Assembly: GCF_001612965.1 (NCBI RefSeq)
Contig: NZ_BDBL01000037.1
Coordinates: 1-64,000 of the forward strand
Direction: 5' to 3'
DNA: 64,000 nt
DNA from: Nocardia kruczakiae NBRC 101016
Lineage (GTDB): Bacteria; Actinomycetota; Actinomycetes; Mycobacteriales; Mycobacteriaceae
This document shows, piece after piece, positions 10,008-19,119 of the stretch. The notes below the pieces were generated by a model that was not told the DNA's origin, did no database searches, and saw only the letters and a list, made by a program, of their open reading frames with translations. Each line of letters starts with the position of its first letter. Within the stretch, counting starts at the first letter, position 1. Both the position numbers and the translations under genes were made by a program.

Positions 10008-10651
10008 GCCGACTCCTGTGCGCCCGCGAGCAACCGTGCGACCGTCTCGTCGAAGCCGAGCAGGCCGTGCTCCCCCTTGTAGGCCGTGAGCGCGGCCAGG
10101 GTGTCCTCGTGCAGCCGCAGCCAGCCCGTGGCCGGGAAGTGGGCCGCCATCAGCTCCCGCCACACCGAGACCGGCATCCGGTAGCGGTCGTCGCGATCCC
10201 AGGGGATCTGCTGCACCGCGAAACCGTTACTGCCGCGGATGAATACGGTCCCGCTGAACAGGAACACCAGCGGCACCTCACCCTCGCGCAACGCGTGCAG
10301 GTACTTCGATCCGGCCACCTCGAGGTCGTATGTGCACGGCATCGGCAGATCCACCTCCGCGCCGCCGGTGAAGCCGGGAACCGTTGTGGCGCAGTGCATC
10401 CAGAGAAACGAGCGCTGGGTGTGGTCCCAGCGGTCGCGCGGGCCGAACAGATCCAGCAGTCCCGCGCTCTCGGCCTCGGTGTAGGACCGGCGGTTCGGCT
10501 CGATGCGCACCTGGGCGCGCAATGCGATGGCGTGGACGGGTTCGTCACCGACGGAGGCGATTCCGATCCGCGCGGACAGGATCGGAGTGACCGCGTACGG
10601 TTCGGGCTTCATCCCGAGCACCGCGAAGGTGGTGGCGTAGGCGGGGCTCAC
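10004..10651 (-). CDS. Hydrogenase-cluster protein of unknown function (DUF6084-like)
   Basis: The 215-residue product has no recognisable cofactor motif. It looks beta-rich, with a central 'RRSYTEAESAGLLDLFGPRD' and a Trp-rich segment ('DRWDHTQRSFLWMH') that recall uncharacterised proteins (DUF6084) of group 1h clusters. The GTG at 10651 overlaps the upstream stop by 4 bases (GTGA), and its own stop overlaps the next start in the same way. The frame is open further upstream, but that stretch is antisense to nothing and lies inside the preceding gene, so it is not used. The function is unknown; tight coupling implies a fixed stoichiometry with its neighbours. Confidence 0.78.
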   Translation of the reverse strand: MSPAYATTFAVLGMKPEPYAVTPILSARIGIASVGDEPVHAIALRAQVRIEPNRRSYTEAESAGLLDLFGPRDRWDHTQRSFLWMHCATTVPGFTGGAEVDLPMPCTYDLEVAGSKYLHALREGEVPLVFLFSGTVFIRGSNGFAVQQIPWDRDDRYRMPVSVWRELMAAHFPATGWLRLHEDTLAALTAYKGEHGLLGFDETVARLLAGAQESA

Positions 10652-11301
10652 GGCGCCTCCCCCATGTCGCCCGGGTCGAATGGCCGGGCCCGCGCCGTCA
10701 TCTCGGCGAAGAATCGCGCTATGTAGTCGCGCACATCCGAACCTCCGTCGAAACCGCGCCACAGCAAACGGATCCGGCCCACGAACTCGTAGCAGGCGTC
10801 GATCGGCAGCAGCAGGCAGCGTGCCGCGCCGGCGTCGCGTTCGGGGACCTGGATCAGCAGGGCCTCGACATCGTCGGCGACGTCGCCGAATTCCGGATGT
10901 GACTCGGTGAACGCGTGCCAATTATCCAGGGGCAGTTCGGATTCGGTGGCACCGGCCGGTCCCGGATAGAACGCGACGGTGCGCCCGGCCGCCGAGCTGT
11001 GGAAGAAGAAGGCCAGTCCGACCGGAATCTCGAGGCCGTCCCATTCCGGCAGGCTCATCCGGAAATCGGGGAACGAGACGTACCGCTGCGGGACCGCCCG
11101 GTAACGCAGTGCCGCCGCCCGATCGGTGAACAGCAGATAGCAACCCCGGCACACGCACAACATGTGCCGGCTCTCGGTGTCGACGACGTGCTGGTGCGCC
11201 GCGCCGACGGGTTCGGCGCACATCTCGCACCGCTCCCCCGCCACCGGTGCCGGAGGGCGTTCGGCCGCGAGGCGGCGCAGTGCGCGCACGGTCGGGTTCA
11301 T
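10648..11301 (-). CDS. Hydrogenase-cluster protein with CxxC pairs (DUF5947-like)
   Basis: The 217-residue protein carries two cysteine pairs near its N-terminus, 'ERCEMCAEP' and 'CVCRGCYLLF', which could hold zinc or an Fe-S centre. Downstream it is a mixed alpha/beta protein with the phrase 'PVGLAFFFHSS'. The ATG overlaps the stop of the NifU/Rieske-like gene (ATGA) and its stop overlaps the next gene (GTGA). I recall a family (DUF5947) with this layout that sits beside the hydrogenase NifU-like gene. A role in cluster delivery to the small subunit or in electron transfer would fit. This is inference from motifs and position. Confidence 0.8.
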   Translation of the reverse strand: MNPTVRALRRLAAERPPAPVAGERCEMCAEPVGAAHQHVVDTESRHMLCVCRGCYLLFTDRAAALRYRAVPQRYVSFPDFRMSLPEWDGLEIPVGLAFFFHSSAAGRTVAFYPGPAGATESELPLDNWHAFTESHPEFGDVADDVEALLIQVPERDAGAARCLLLPIDACYEFVGRIRLLWRGFDGGSDVRDYIARFFAEMTARARPFDPGDMGEAP

Positions 11302-12197
11302 CCGCCCACCCCCACCGGAATCGCCACCGACAGTTCGCCGTCGCGCACCAGAACCGGCAGCGGCTCGAGATGTCCGCTCCCGTCGAGCCGGGCACCGGCG
11401 TGGACGATGTCGAAATGGGCGCGGCACCCGGGACAGCGCAGCACCGGGTCGCCGTGGACCCCGCGGTGCAGAACCGCGCCGGCCAGCGACCGGTCACAGT
11501 TCGGGCAGTGATCGCGGTAGACGTAGATCTCGTCGCCGGCCCGGCAGGCGAGTACCGTCAGCCCGCCCAAAGCGAAGCCGCCGACCTCACCGGCGGCCAA
11601 ATCCGCCAATTCCGGTGCGCCGATCCAGTTTCCGCCGGAGCGCACGTGCGCGAACAGCGTCTCCGGGGCGATCACCGCCGTGTCGGCGGCCGCCTCGGCG
11701 GCGACCACTTCGATCGCGGTGATCTCCGGTGCGGCCGCGCGCACGGCGTCCTCCACCGCCAATTCCAGTGTCACCGAGGACGACGGGCAACTGCGGCAGC
11801 TTCCGGTCAGCTCCAGCCGGACCACCGCCTCCTCGGTGACCTCGAGCAATCGCACATCGCCGCCGTGCGATCCCAGATACGGCCGCACGCTGTCGAGCGC
11901 GCCGGCGACCCGGGTCCGCACGTCGTGGGGATGCAGACCGTGCACCAGCAGCAGGCTGGCGACCAGATCGTCGGCGAGCAGTCGCTGCACCGTGGCGTCG
12001 TCGAGGACGGCGAGGATGCGCCGCAGTCCGGCGCCGTACAGATCGACCACCTCGCCGACCAGCGCCTCGGCCCGTTCCCGGGCCACCGCACCACCCGCGG
12101 AACTGGCATCGAGCAGAGTCTCGATGCGATCACCCGCGCTGCGCCACCGGTCGTCGCCGACCGTCGCCGCGGACTCACCGTCAGGACGCGTGGATAT
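11298..12197 (-). CDS. NifU-domain / Rieske-like iron-sulfur protein with apparent ATA start
   Basis: The protein has an N-terminal helical part, a NifU C-domain ('YLGSHGGDV' then 'GSCRSCPSSS', Cys134/Cys137) and a C-terminal Rieske-like fold. In the last, the ligand motifs read CPNC and CPGC plus His (Cys231, 234, 255, 258, His261), that is, cysteines where Rieske proteins have histidines. It probably carries or donates Fe-S clusters for the hydrogenase. Start: the conserved region begins upstream of the first usable GTG (12086), since the frame reads 'RWRSAGDRIETLLDASSAGG' before it. No ATG, GTG or TTG exists in that stretch. An ATA at 12197, five bases after GGAGG, would give 'MSTRPDGESAATV', so I use it; the alternative is 11298-12086. 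Confidence 0.8.
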   Translation of the reverse strand: MSTRPDGESAATVGDDRWRSAGDRIETLLDASSAGGAVARERAEALVGEVVDLYGAGLRRILAVLDDATVQRLLADDLVASLLLVHGLHPHDVRTRVAGALDSVRPYLGSHGGDVRLLEVTEEAVVRLELTGSCRSCPSSSVTLELAVEDAVRAAAPEITAIEVVAAEAAADTAVIAPETLFAHVRSGGNWIGAPELADLAAGEVGGFALGGLTVLACRAGDEIYVYRDHCPNCDRSLAGAVLHRGVHGDPVLRCPGCRAHFDIVHAGARLDGSGHLEPLPVLVRDGELSVAIPVGVGG

Positions 12198-12230
12198 CGC
12201 CTCCTCCTGTCGCCGGGACCGGATCTCCGG

Positions 12231-14027
12231 TTATCCGACGGTCGATATCTGCGCCGGTGAATGCACCAGGTCCAGGGTCGTGCCCTTCCCGAGGTACATG
12301 TGCACACCGCAGGGCAGGCAGGGATCGAAGCTTCGCACCGTGCGCATGATGTCGATGCCCTTGAAGTGCTCGCGGTCGTTCTCCTCGAAGATCGGCTGTC
12401 CCTGTACCGCGTCCTCGTAGGGCCCCGGTGTGCCGAAGCTGTCGCGCGGGTTGGCATTCCACGGCGTCGGCGGATAGGGGTGGTAGTTGGCGATCTTGCC
12501 GTCGCGGATCACCATGTGATGCGACAGCACGCCGCGCACGGCCTCGGTGAACCCGCAGCCGATGCCCTCGTCCGGCACGTCGAAATGCTCCCATGTCTTG
12601 GTTCGCCCGGCCCGGATCTCCGTGAGCGCCTTCTCGGCGAAATGCAATGCGCAGGCCGCCGCGTAGGCCTGGAAGTAGGTGCGGGCACGATCACGTTCGA
12701 TGGTGTTGCTGCCGTACTCCGGAATCTTCCACTCGAGTTCGACCGGCCCTTTCAGCGCCGTCTTGGGCAGGTTGATCTGCACGCTGTGCCCGGTCGAGCG
12801 CACGTAGCCGATGTCGACCAGACCGGCCAGCGCCGTCGACCACAACCGGGCCAGCGGGCCGCCGCCGGTGTCGAGGGCCAGGTGGTCCTTGCCGTCGAAC
12901 CAGCGCGGTGACATCACCCAGCTGTACTTGTCGTCGAGGTCGCGTTTCTGCGGCTTCGGATTGGTGTGCTGATTCCACGGATGGCGCCGGTCCACCGGAT
13001 TGCCCAGGGGATCGGTCTTCACGAACATCTCCTGATCGGTCCAGTCGTCGTAATACGAACTGCCCAACAGGATTCGGATGCCGAGATTGATGTCGAGCAG
13101 CGAGGTGGTGACGAGTTTGCCGTCCACCACCACACCCGGCGTCACGAACATCCGCCGGCCCCAGTCCTCCATATCCTTGTACTCGAAATTGCAGACCTCC
13201 GGATCCTGGAACGAGCCCCAGCATCCCAGCAGGGTGCGCCGCAGCCCGACCCGCTCGTATCCGGGCACCGCGGTGTAGAAGAAGTCGAACAGGTCGTCGT
13301 GCATCGGCACGACCTTCTTCATGAATTCGACGTAGCGCATCAGCCGTGACATGTAATCGGTCATCAATTGGACCGTGGCGACCGTGCCGACGCCGCCGGG
13401 ATACAGCGTCGAGGGATGAACGTGCCGGCCTTCCATGAGGCAGAACATCTCTCGCGTATACCGGCTCACCTGTAGCGCCTCGCGATAGAACTCGCCGGTG
13501 AAGGGATTGAGCGCTTCCATGATGTCGCCGACGGTGCGATAGCCGTGCATCGCGGCGTGTGGCGCCTCGGCCTTGCGGGCGGCGTCGAGAACGCTCGGAT
13601 TGGTCTCGGCGATCATCTTCTCGCAGAAGTCCACCCCGACCAGATTCTCCTGGAAGATGTTGTGGTCGAACATGTATTCCGCGGCCTCGCCGAGATTGAC
13701 GATCCACTCGCCCAGATGCGGCGGCTTCACGCCGTAGGCCATGTTCTGGCAGTAGCACGAACAGGTGGCGTGGTTGTCACCGCAGATTCCGCAGATGCGA
13801 CTGGTGATGAAGTGCGCATCGCGCGGATCCTTGCCGCGCATGAATATCGAATAGCCACGGAAGATGGACGACGTGCTGTGGCATTCGACCACTTCCCGGT
13901 TCTCGAAATCGATTTTCGTATAGATACCGAGGCTGCCCACGATCCGGGTGATCGGGTCCCACGCCATTTCGACGAGCGAATCCGGCTCGATCTTCTTGTG
14001 CGACGCCTCCGGGATGATCTGTGTCAT
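12231..14027 (-). CDS. hhyL: [NiFe]-hydrogenase large subunit, group 1h (high-affinity, actinobacterial type)
   Basis: The 598-residue catalytic subunit holds the Ni-Fe site in its L1 motif 'RICGICGDNH' (77-86, Cys79 and Cys82) and L2 motif 'DPCLPCGVHMY' (Cys570 and Cys573). Twenty-two residues follow His576 and should be cut off by the maturation protease. The length and the L1/L2 spelling agree with group 1h (Hhy) enzymes, which oxidise trace atmospheric H2; group 2a (Huc) large subunits are shorter. The start has GGAGG 8 bases upstream and lies 12 bases after hhyS. The reaction is H2 to 2 H+ + 2 e-, with electrons passing to the small subunit's Fe-S chain and then probably to the quinone pool. 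Confidence 0.95.
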   Translation of the reverse strand: MTQIIPEASHKKIEPDSLVEMAWDPITRIVGSLGIYTKIDFENREVVECHSTSSIFRGYSIFMRGKDPRDAHFITSRICGICGDNHATCSCYCQNMAYGVKPPHLGEWIVNLGEAAEYMFDHNIFQENLVGVDFCEKMIAETNPSVLDAARKAEAPHAAMHGYRTVGDIMEALNPFTGEFYREALQVSRYTREMFCLMEGRHVHPSTLYPGGVGTVATVQLMTDYMSRLMRYVEFMKKVVPMHDDLFDFFYTAVPGYERVGLRRTLLGCWGSFQDPEVCNFEYKDMEDWGRRMFVTPGVVVDGKLVTTSLLDINLGIRILLGSSYYDDWTDQEMFVKTDPLGNPVDRRHPWNQHTNPKPQKRDLDDKYSWVMSPRWFDGKDHLALDTGGGPLARLWSTALAGLVDIGYVRSTGHSVQINLPKTALKGPVELEWKIPEYGSNTIERDRARTYFQAYAAACALHFAEKALTEIRAGRTKTWEHFDVPDEGIGCGFTEAVRGVLSHHMVIRDGKIANYHPYPPTPWNANPRDSFGTPGPYEDAVQGQPIFEENDREHFKGIDIMRTVRSFDPCLPCGVHMYLGKGTTLDLVHSPAQISTVG

Positions 14028-14039
14028 CGCGAGATCCTC

Positions 14040-15095
14040 CTACCAGGTGCGAGTCGCGCCCGTATCGAGTTTCTCCCCCTTGTGCCGCCAGTGCGGCTCC
14101 TTGTCGACCGTGCGGCCGGTGATGTGGCGCAGGCTGCGGATCACCGATCCGTACAACCCCGACGCGGTGGACGAGATCTTCCCACCGGGCGGTTCGTCCA
14201 TGAACGGCATGAATTTGTCCGGGAATCCCGGCATGGTGCAGCCGATGCAGATACCGCCGACGTTCGGGCACCCTCCGACGCCGTTGAGCCAACCGCGTTT
14301 GGGCACATTGCACTTCACGACCGGGCCCCAGCAGCCCAATTTCACGATGCACTTCGGCGAGCCGTACTCCTCGGCGAAATCACCTTGTTCGTAGTATCCG
14401 GCGCGATCGCAGCCCTCGTGCACGGTGGCACCGAACAGCCATTTCGGTCGCAGCGCTTCGTCGAGCGGAATCATCGGCGCCTGACCGGTAGCCATGTACA
14501 GCAGATACGTCAGCGTCTCGGAGAGATTGTCCGGCTGGATCGGGCATCCGGGCACACAGACGATCGGAATATCTGCCTTGGACTTCCAGTCCCAGCCGAG
14601 ATAATCCGGAACCCCCATCGCTCCGGTGGGGTTGCCCGCCATCGCGTGAATGCCGCCGTAGGTGGCGCAGGTGCCGGCCGCCACGATCGCGGTGGCCTTG
14701 GGCGCCAGCCGGTCGAGCCATTCACTGGTGGTCATCGGCTGATTCGTCGCCGGGTTGTTGCCGAAACCGCACCAGTAACCGTCGCCGTGCAATTGTTCGT
14801 TCGGGATCGAACCTTCGACCACCAGAACGAAGGGTTCCAGTTCGCCGCGGTCGGCCTTGAAGAACCATTCGAGGAAGTCGTCGGCTCCCCCGTTCGGACC
14901 GCATTCGAAATCGATCAGCGGCCAATGTACGGCGATCTTGGGCAGGCCGGGAAGCGCTCCGAGAGCGATTTCCTCGACACTGGGCTGGGTGGCGGCAGTC
15001 AACGCCACCGAATCGCCGTCACAACTGAGGCCCGCGTTGATCCACAGGACGTGTATCAGCGTCTCTTCGGCCCGAACTGCTTCCTGGGTTGGCAT
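14040..15095 (-). CDS. hhyS: [NiFe]-hydrogenase small subunit, group 1h
   Basis: The 351-residue electron-transfer subunit carries Fe-S clusters. Its proximal-cluster motif reads 'LSCDGDS' (Cys25, Asp28), where most hydrogenases have CxxC. The Asp in place of the second Cys is the hallmark of the oxygen-tolerant group 1h enzymes ([4Fe-4S] bound by 3 Cys and 1 Asp). Other cluster motifs follow: 'GTCATYGG', 'VPGCPIQPD', 'EGCDRAGYY', 'KLGCWGPVVKCN' and 'CPNVGGICIGC'. There is no Tat signal, consistent with a cytoplasmic or membrane-associated enzyme facing the cytoplasm. It is preceded by an 82-base gap containing a CRP-like site and lies just upstream of hhyL. Confidence 0.95.
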   Translation of the reverse strand: MPTQEAVRAEETLIHVLWINAGLSCDGDSVALTAATQPSVEEIALGALPGLPKIAVHWPLIDFECGPNGGADDFLEWFFKADRGELEPFVLVVEGSIPNEQLHGDGYWCGFGNNPATNQPMTTSEWLDRLAPKATAIVAAGTCATYGGIHAMAGNPTGAMGVPDYLGWDWKSKADIPIVCVPGCPIQPDNLSETLTYLLYMATGQAPMIPLDEALRPKWLFGATVHEGCDRAGYYEQGDFAEEYGSPKCIVKLGCWGPVVKCNVPKRGWLNGVGGCPNVGGICIGCTMPGFPDKFMPFMDEPPGGKISSTASGLYGSVIRSLRHITGRTVDKEPHWRHKGEKLDTGATRTW

Positions 15096-15155
15096 GAGCG
15101 CCGCCTTCCCGAGCCGGGCGGGGGCTGGCCGATCCGGCTCGAAGCCGTCTCAATC

Positions 15156-15171
15156 TGTGATACAGACCACA
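15156..15171. promoter_or_regulatory. CRP/GlxR-like inverted repeat upstream of hhyS
   Basis: TGTGA, six bases, CCACA matches the actinobacterial CRP/GlxR pattern TGTGA-N6-TCACA at 9 of 10 positions. It lies 61-76 bases before the hhyS start in the only sizeable gap inside the hydrogenase block. Overlapping it, TCTGT and ACAGA flank GAT. It may mark an internal promoter controlled by carbon status. A real site is plausible but unproven. Confidence 0.4.
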
Positions 15172-15177
15172 CCGAGC

Positions 15178-16032
15178 TTAGTCTTGCGCCAAATGAACCT
15201 CAATGGGTGCGGCCGTGCCCGCTCCTCGCTGTTCGGCCAGCCAGCCGTACCAGTGGGCCAGGCCCGCGCCGGTGGCCGCCGACACCGGGAAGACCGCGAC
15301 GCCCGAATTTATCGCGTGGATGTAGCGCGTGCAGGTGGCGAGATCGAAGTCGACATAGGGCAGCAGGTCGATCTTGTTGATCAGTACGAGGCCGGCCGCG
15401 GCGAACATGTGGGGATACTTCAACGGCTTGTCGGTCCCCTCGGTCACCGAGACGATGACGACTTTCGCGCGCTCGCCGAGGTCGAACAGGGCGGGGCACA
15501 CCAGATTGCCGACGTTCTCGATCAGGACCACGCTCTCGCGCGCCGGGTCCAGCGAGTCGAGCGCGCCGCGGGTCATCTGCGCGTCGAGATGACAGCCGGC
15601 GCCGGTGTTGATCTGCACCACGGGGCACCCGGTGGATTCGATCCGCCGCGCGTCCAGCAGGGTCTCCTGATCGCCCTCGACGACCGCGACCGGCATGTCC
15701 GGGCATTCCCGGATGGTGCGTTCGAGCAGTGTCGTCTTGCCCGCGCCCGGGGAACTGGTGAGGTTCAGCGCGAGGATGCCCCGCTCGGCCAGCCAGCGCC
15801 GATTCTCCTGTGCCAGTTGGTCGTTCTTGGCCAGCACCTTCTGTTCCAGAGTCACCGTCTCGGTCGGCGAACCGCCATGCTCGTGCGGGTGGGAATGGTC
15901 GTGCGGGTGTGCGTCGCCGTGATCGTGCCCGTGCTCGTGCCCGTGATCGCCGTCGTGCGGATGGTCGTGCTCGTGCGGGCCGGTGATCACCGCCTGGGTG
16001 TCGTCGCCGCCGCATCCGCAGGTTGCGCACAT
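15178..16032 (-). CDS. hypB: Hydrogenase nickel-insertion GTPase HypB
   Basis: HypB (284 residues) is the GTPase that with HypA delivers nickel to the large subunit. It begins 'MCATCGCGG', a Cys-rich high-affinity nickel motif, followed by a histidine-rich stretch (15 His between residues 20 and 52) that can store or buffer Ni2+. The P-loop is 'SSPGAGKTT' (about 93-101), and the metal-binding motif 'NTGAGCHLD', switch-like 'IENVGNLVCPA' and guanine motif 'NKIDL' follow. The start has GGAGG about 10 bases upstream and lies inside the end of hypA. Together with the permease gene it makes the operon self-sufficient for nickel. Confidence 0.96.
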   Translation of the reverse strand: MCATCGCGGDDTQAVITGPHEHDHPHDGDHGHEHGHDHGDAHPHDHSHPHEHGGSPTETVTLEQKVLAKNDQLAQENRRWLAERGILALNLTSSPGAGKTTLLERTIRECPDMPVAVVEGDQETLLDARRIESTGCPVVQINTGAGCHLDAQMTRGALDSLDPARESVVLIENVGNLVCPALFDLGERAKVVIVSVTEGTDKPLKYPHMFAAAGLVLINKIDLLPYVDFDLATCTRYIHAINSGVAVFPVSAATGAGLAHWYGWLAEQRGAGTAAPIEVHLAQD

Positions 16033-16364
16033 GTCTCACTCACCTCCATGGAGCGGATTCGCAGCTCCCGCCCGGCGCGGATGTCGACGTCGGCGCTGCC
16101 GCAGGCGCACAGCGGGATCAGATCGGGCAGACCGAATTCGGCGCCGCAGGTGCGGCAGCGCGCCCGGCCCGGAATTTCCTCGACGACGAGGTCGGCGCCC
16201 TCGGCGAGGGTGCCTTCGGCCGCGAGGCCGAAACAGAAGTGCAGGGCATCCGGGACCACCGCGCAGAGCATCCCGATCGCAACGGTCACGCGGTACACCC
16301 GCCGCCCGGCAGCGTGTTCACACGCGCCGCTCACGATCCCCTGCGCGATTGCCAGCTCGTGCAT
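15987..16364 (-). CDS. hypA: Hydrogenase nickel chaperone HypA
   Basis: HypA (125 residues) opens 'MHELAIAQGIV' with the nickel-binding His2 and continues with the zinc motif. Here the first pair is CxxC (Cys70, Cys73) and the second CxC (Cys86, Cys88, 'LCACGSADV') rather than CxxC. It hands nickel to HypB and the large subunit. The reading frame continues about 17 residues past the usual end ('SMEV') and overlaps hypB by 46 bases, so the extra tail may be read-through of little importance. No clear ribosome site precedes ATG 16364. It is the first gene of the block, so the main promoter should lie just upstream. Confidence 0.92.
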   Translation of the reverse strand: MHELAIAQGIVSGACEHAAGRRVYRVTVAIGMLCAVVPDALHFCFGLAAEGTLAEGADLVVEEIPGRARCRTCGAEFGLPDLIPLCACGSADVDIRAGRELRIRSMEVSETCAQPADAAATTPRR

Positions 16365-16370
16365 GAGTTG

Positions 16371-16401
16371 TCTCGATTCATCGAGAGGCCGATTCATCGA
16401 A
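16371..16401. promoter_or_regulatory. Two copies of a short palindrome just upstream of hypA
   Basis: TCTCGAT and ATCGAGA flank TC (16371-16386), seven bases before the hypA ATG. A second copy of the core, CGATTCATCG, lies 17 bases further upstream (16390-16399). Two helically spaced palindromes at the head of the hydrogenase block could be an operator. No regulator for them is encoded in the block. Confidence 0.35.
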
Positions 16402-17067
16402 GGCCGACCCACTCAGCGTACTCCGGCAACTATCCCGCACAACCCGCTCTACCGGGACCATCCAGCGGTCCCGACTACCCGGCGCGGTCGTCGCCGCGGT
16501 ACTCGCCGACGGCGGCGACGTCGCCCGCTTGCTCACCTCGCCCGCGCCGGGGCAGGAATCCACCCCGGCCGTCCCCGCCGACGCCGCCGAACATGTCGCG
16601 CGAATGGACGCCCTGCTGGCGATGCCGCACTGGCCGGACTGCGATCTGGTCATCACATCGGTCGACGCCGAATCCGGCGTCCTGCGCGCGTGGACCCGAA
16701 CCGACGCAGCGTCCGTGGCCGAGGCGGTCGCGGCGAGCACGGCGGTGCCGGGAGTCTTCCCGCCGATCCCGATCGACGGCGGCCACTACGCCGACGGCGG
16801 CGTACGCTCCCCGATCAATGCCGACCTGGCGGCCGGCGCCGAGACGATCGTGATCCGGAACCCGGCGCCCACCTCTACCCACGAGCCGACACCGACGACG
16901 AACTCGCCTCGGCCACAATGGTTTCCATTTCTCCAGACGCGCAAGCCATCGCCGCCACAGGTGCGGACGTCTTCGACCCGGCCGCTCTGCGCCCCGCCTA
17001 CGAAGCGGGACTACGCCAGAGCACGGTCGCCGCCGCGCGGTTGCGGGGGATCTGGCCGGCGTCTTAA
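16402..17067 (+). pseudogene. Decayed patatin-like phospholipase gene
   Basis: The frame from about 16480 reads 'GAVVAAVLADGGDVARLL', then 'DLVITSVDAESG', 'STAVPGVFPPIPIDG' and 'YADGGVRSPINADLAAGAE', which are the C-terminal motifs of patatin-like phospholipases including the catalytic Asp in DGG. The serine-bearing N-terminus (GxSxG) is absent and there is no proper start. Near 16862 the homologous reading jumps frame and continues as 'RADTDDELASATMVSISPDA' and 'YEAGLRQSTVAAARLRG' to a TAA at 17065-17067. Truncation and frameshift together mark a dead gene. It sits between the divergent hydrogenase block and a DUF1345 gene. Confidence 0.7.
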
Positions 17068-17079
17068 GGCCGCAGGACC

Positions 17080-17166
17080 TCAGGAATCGAAGCGGTCGAG
17101 GATTTCGGCGGCAACACGCTCTGCTTCGGCGCTGAGATTCGTGCGGTCGGGGTAGTCACCGCCCAC
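17080..17166 (-). other. Short C-terminal coding remnant
   Basis: A 28-codon frame opening with GTG reads 'GDYPDRTNLSAEAERVAAEI' and ends 'LDRFDS' at a TGA. Its composition is protein-like, but a stop lies just upstream in frame, it overlaps the end of the DUF1345 gene, and nothing recognisable remains. It is probably the tail of a lost gene rather than a functional peptide. Confidence 0.3.
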
Positions 17167-17773
17167 CGGTCACCACCCCGACCGCGACTCCGATGACCGC
17201 GGCGTTGTAGAAGAAGCCGAGCACCGAATGCACCAGAACCTGGACGCGGATGTCACGGTGGTGGGTCTCGACGTCGGAGACCGCGAAGGAAACCCCGATG
17301 GTGAAGGCGAAGTAGGCGAAATCCAGAAGGTTCGGTTGCCCCGAACCCGGGAACGACAGCGCGCGGTCCGGCAGCAGCGCGTAGTAAGTTCGCGCATACT
17401 GTTCGGCGAAGCCCAGGTGCAGGAGAAACCAGGCCAGCAGTGCCGCAACGGCCGCAACGGCTTTCGCGGATGCCCCGAATTTCTCATCGACGTCCGCGAT
17501 CATCGATACGACTGCGACCAGCCCGACGGCACTGGCCAACCCGATCGCCAGCAACGCCGCCCAGTTGCCCTGAACCTCGGCGAGCCATTCCTGAGGATTC
17601 TCCTCGCGCCGGTTCCGCAGCAGCCGCACCGCCCAGATCCCGACGTACACGGCCGCCAATACATCCCAGACCACGAGCCAGTCGTTCGGCGTGCCGGCCC
17701 ACAACACGGCCAGCCCCACCACTACGAGCCCTGCCTCCATAGCCCGGCTGAGGATCACTCTCGGCCTGATCAT
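17156..17773 (-). CDS. DUF1345 family membrane protein
   Basis: The 205-residue product has about five membrane segments and the DUF1345 signature 'LDFAYFAFTIGVSFAVSDVE' (roughly 155-174). A second segment, 'FAEQYARTYYALL', is also typical of the family. The role of DUF1345 proteins is unknown. ATG at 17773 gives a start directly before the first helix; an upstream GTG-type extension to 17830 is open but reads as low-complexity Arg-rich sequence. The gene lies alone between the patatin remnant and an acyl-CoA dehydrogenase, with no obvious functional partner. Confidence 0.75.
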   Translation of the reverse strand: MIRPRVILSRAMEAGLVVVGLAVLWAGTPNDWLVVWDVLAAVYVGIWAVRLLRNRREENPQEWLAEVQGNWAALLAIGLASAVGLVAVVSMIADVDEKFGASAKAVAAVAALLAWFLLHLGFAEQYARTYYALLPDRALSFPGSGQPNLLDFAYFAFTIGVSFAVSDVETHHRDIRVQVLVHSVLGFFYNAAVIGVAVGVVTGGR

Positions 17774-17931
17774 GATCCGATCATCGTCGCAGTCGGCGCT
17801 CCGTGGTCGCACGTGCCGTCGAGCGCGCACCGCGTCGTGATAGGTCCCGGCCGCGCTGCCATTTTCAGGCGATCCTCAGCGCCGCGTGGTGAAGGCGCCG
17901 CGCAAGGGGTCGGCCGCGTCCCCCGGCGAGA

Positions 17932-19071
<1,140 letters not shown>

Positions 19072-19119
19072 GGCATCCTCCCTCTCGGCCACGCATGGCA
19101 GTACTCGGTTATCGGCCAG

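Noticed and set aside
12231..15095. Group 2a (Huc) hydrogenase instead of group 1h
   Set aside because: The large subunit is longer than usual Huc proteins and the small subunit has the CxxD motif typical of group 1h.
14857..17067. A 736-codon open frame on the + strand
   Set aside because: It runs antisense through hhyS, hypB and hypA, reads as low-complexity Arg/Gly/Val-rich sequence, and only its end coincides with the patatin remnant. High GC keeps antisense frames open.
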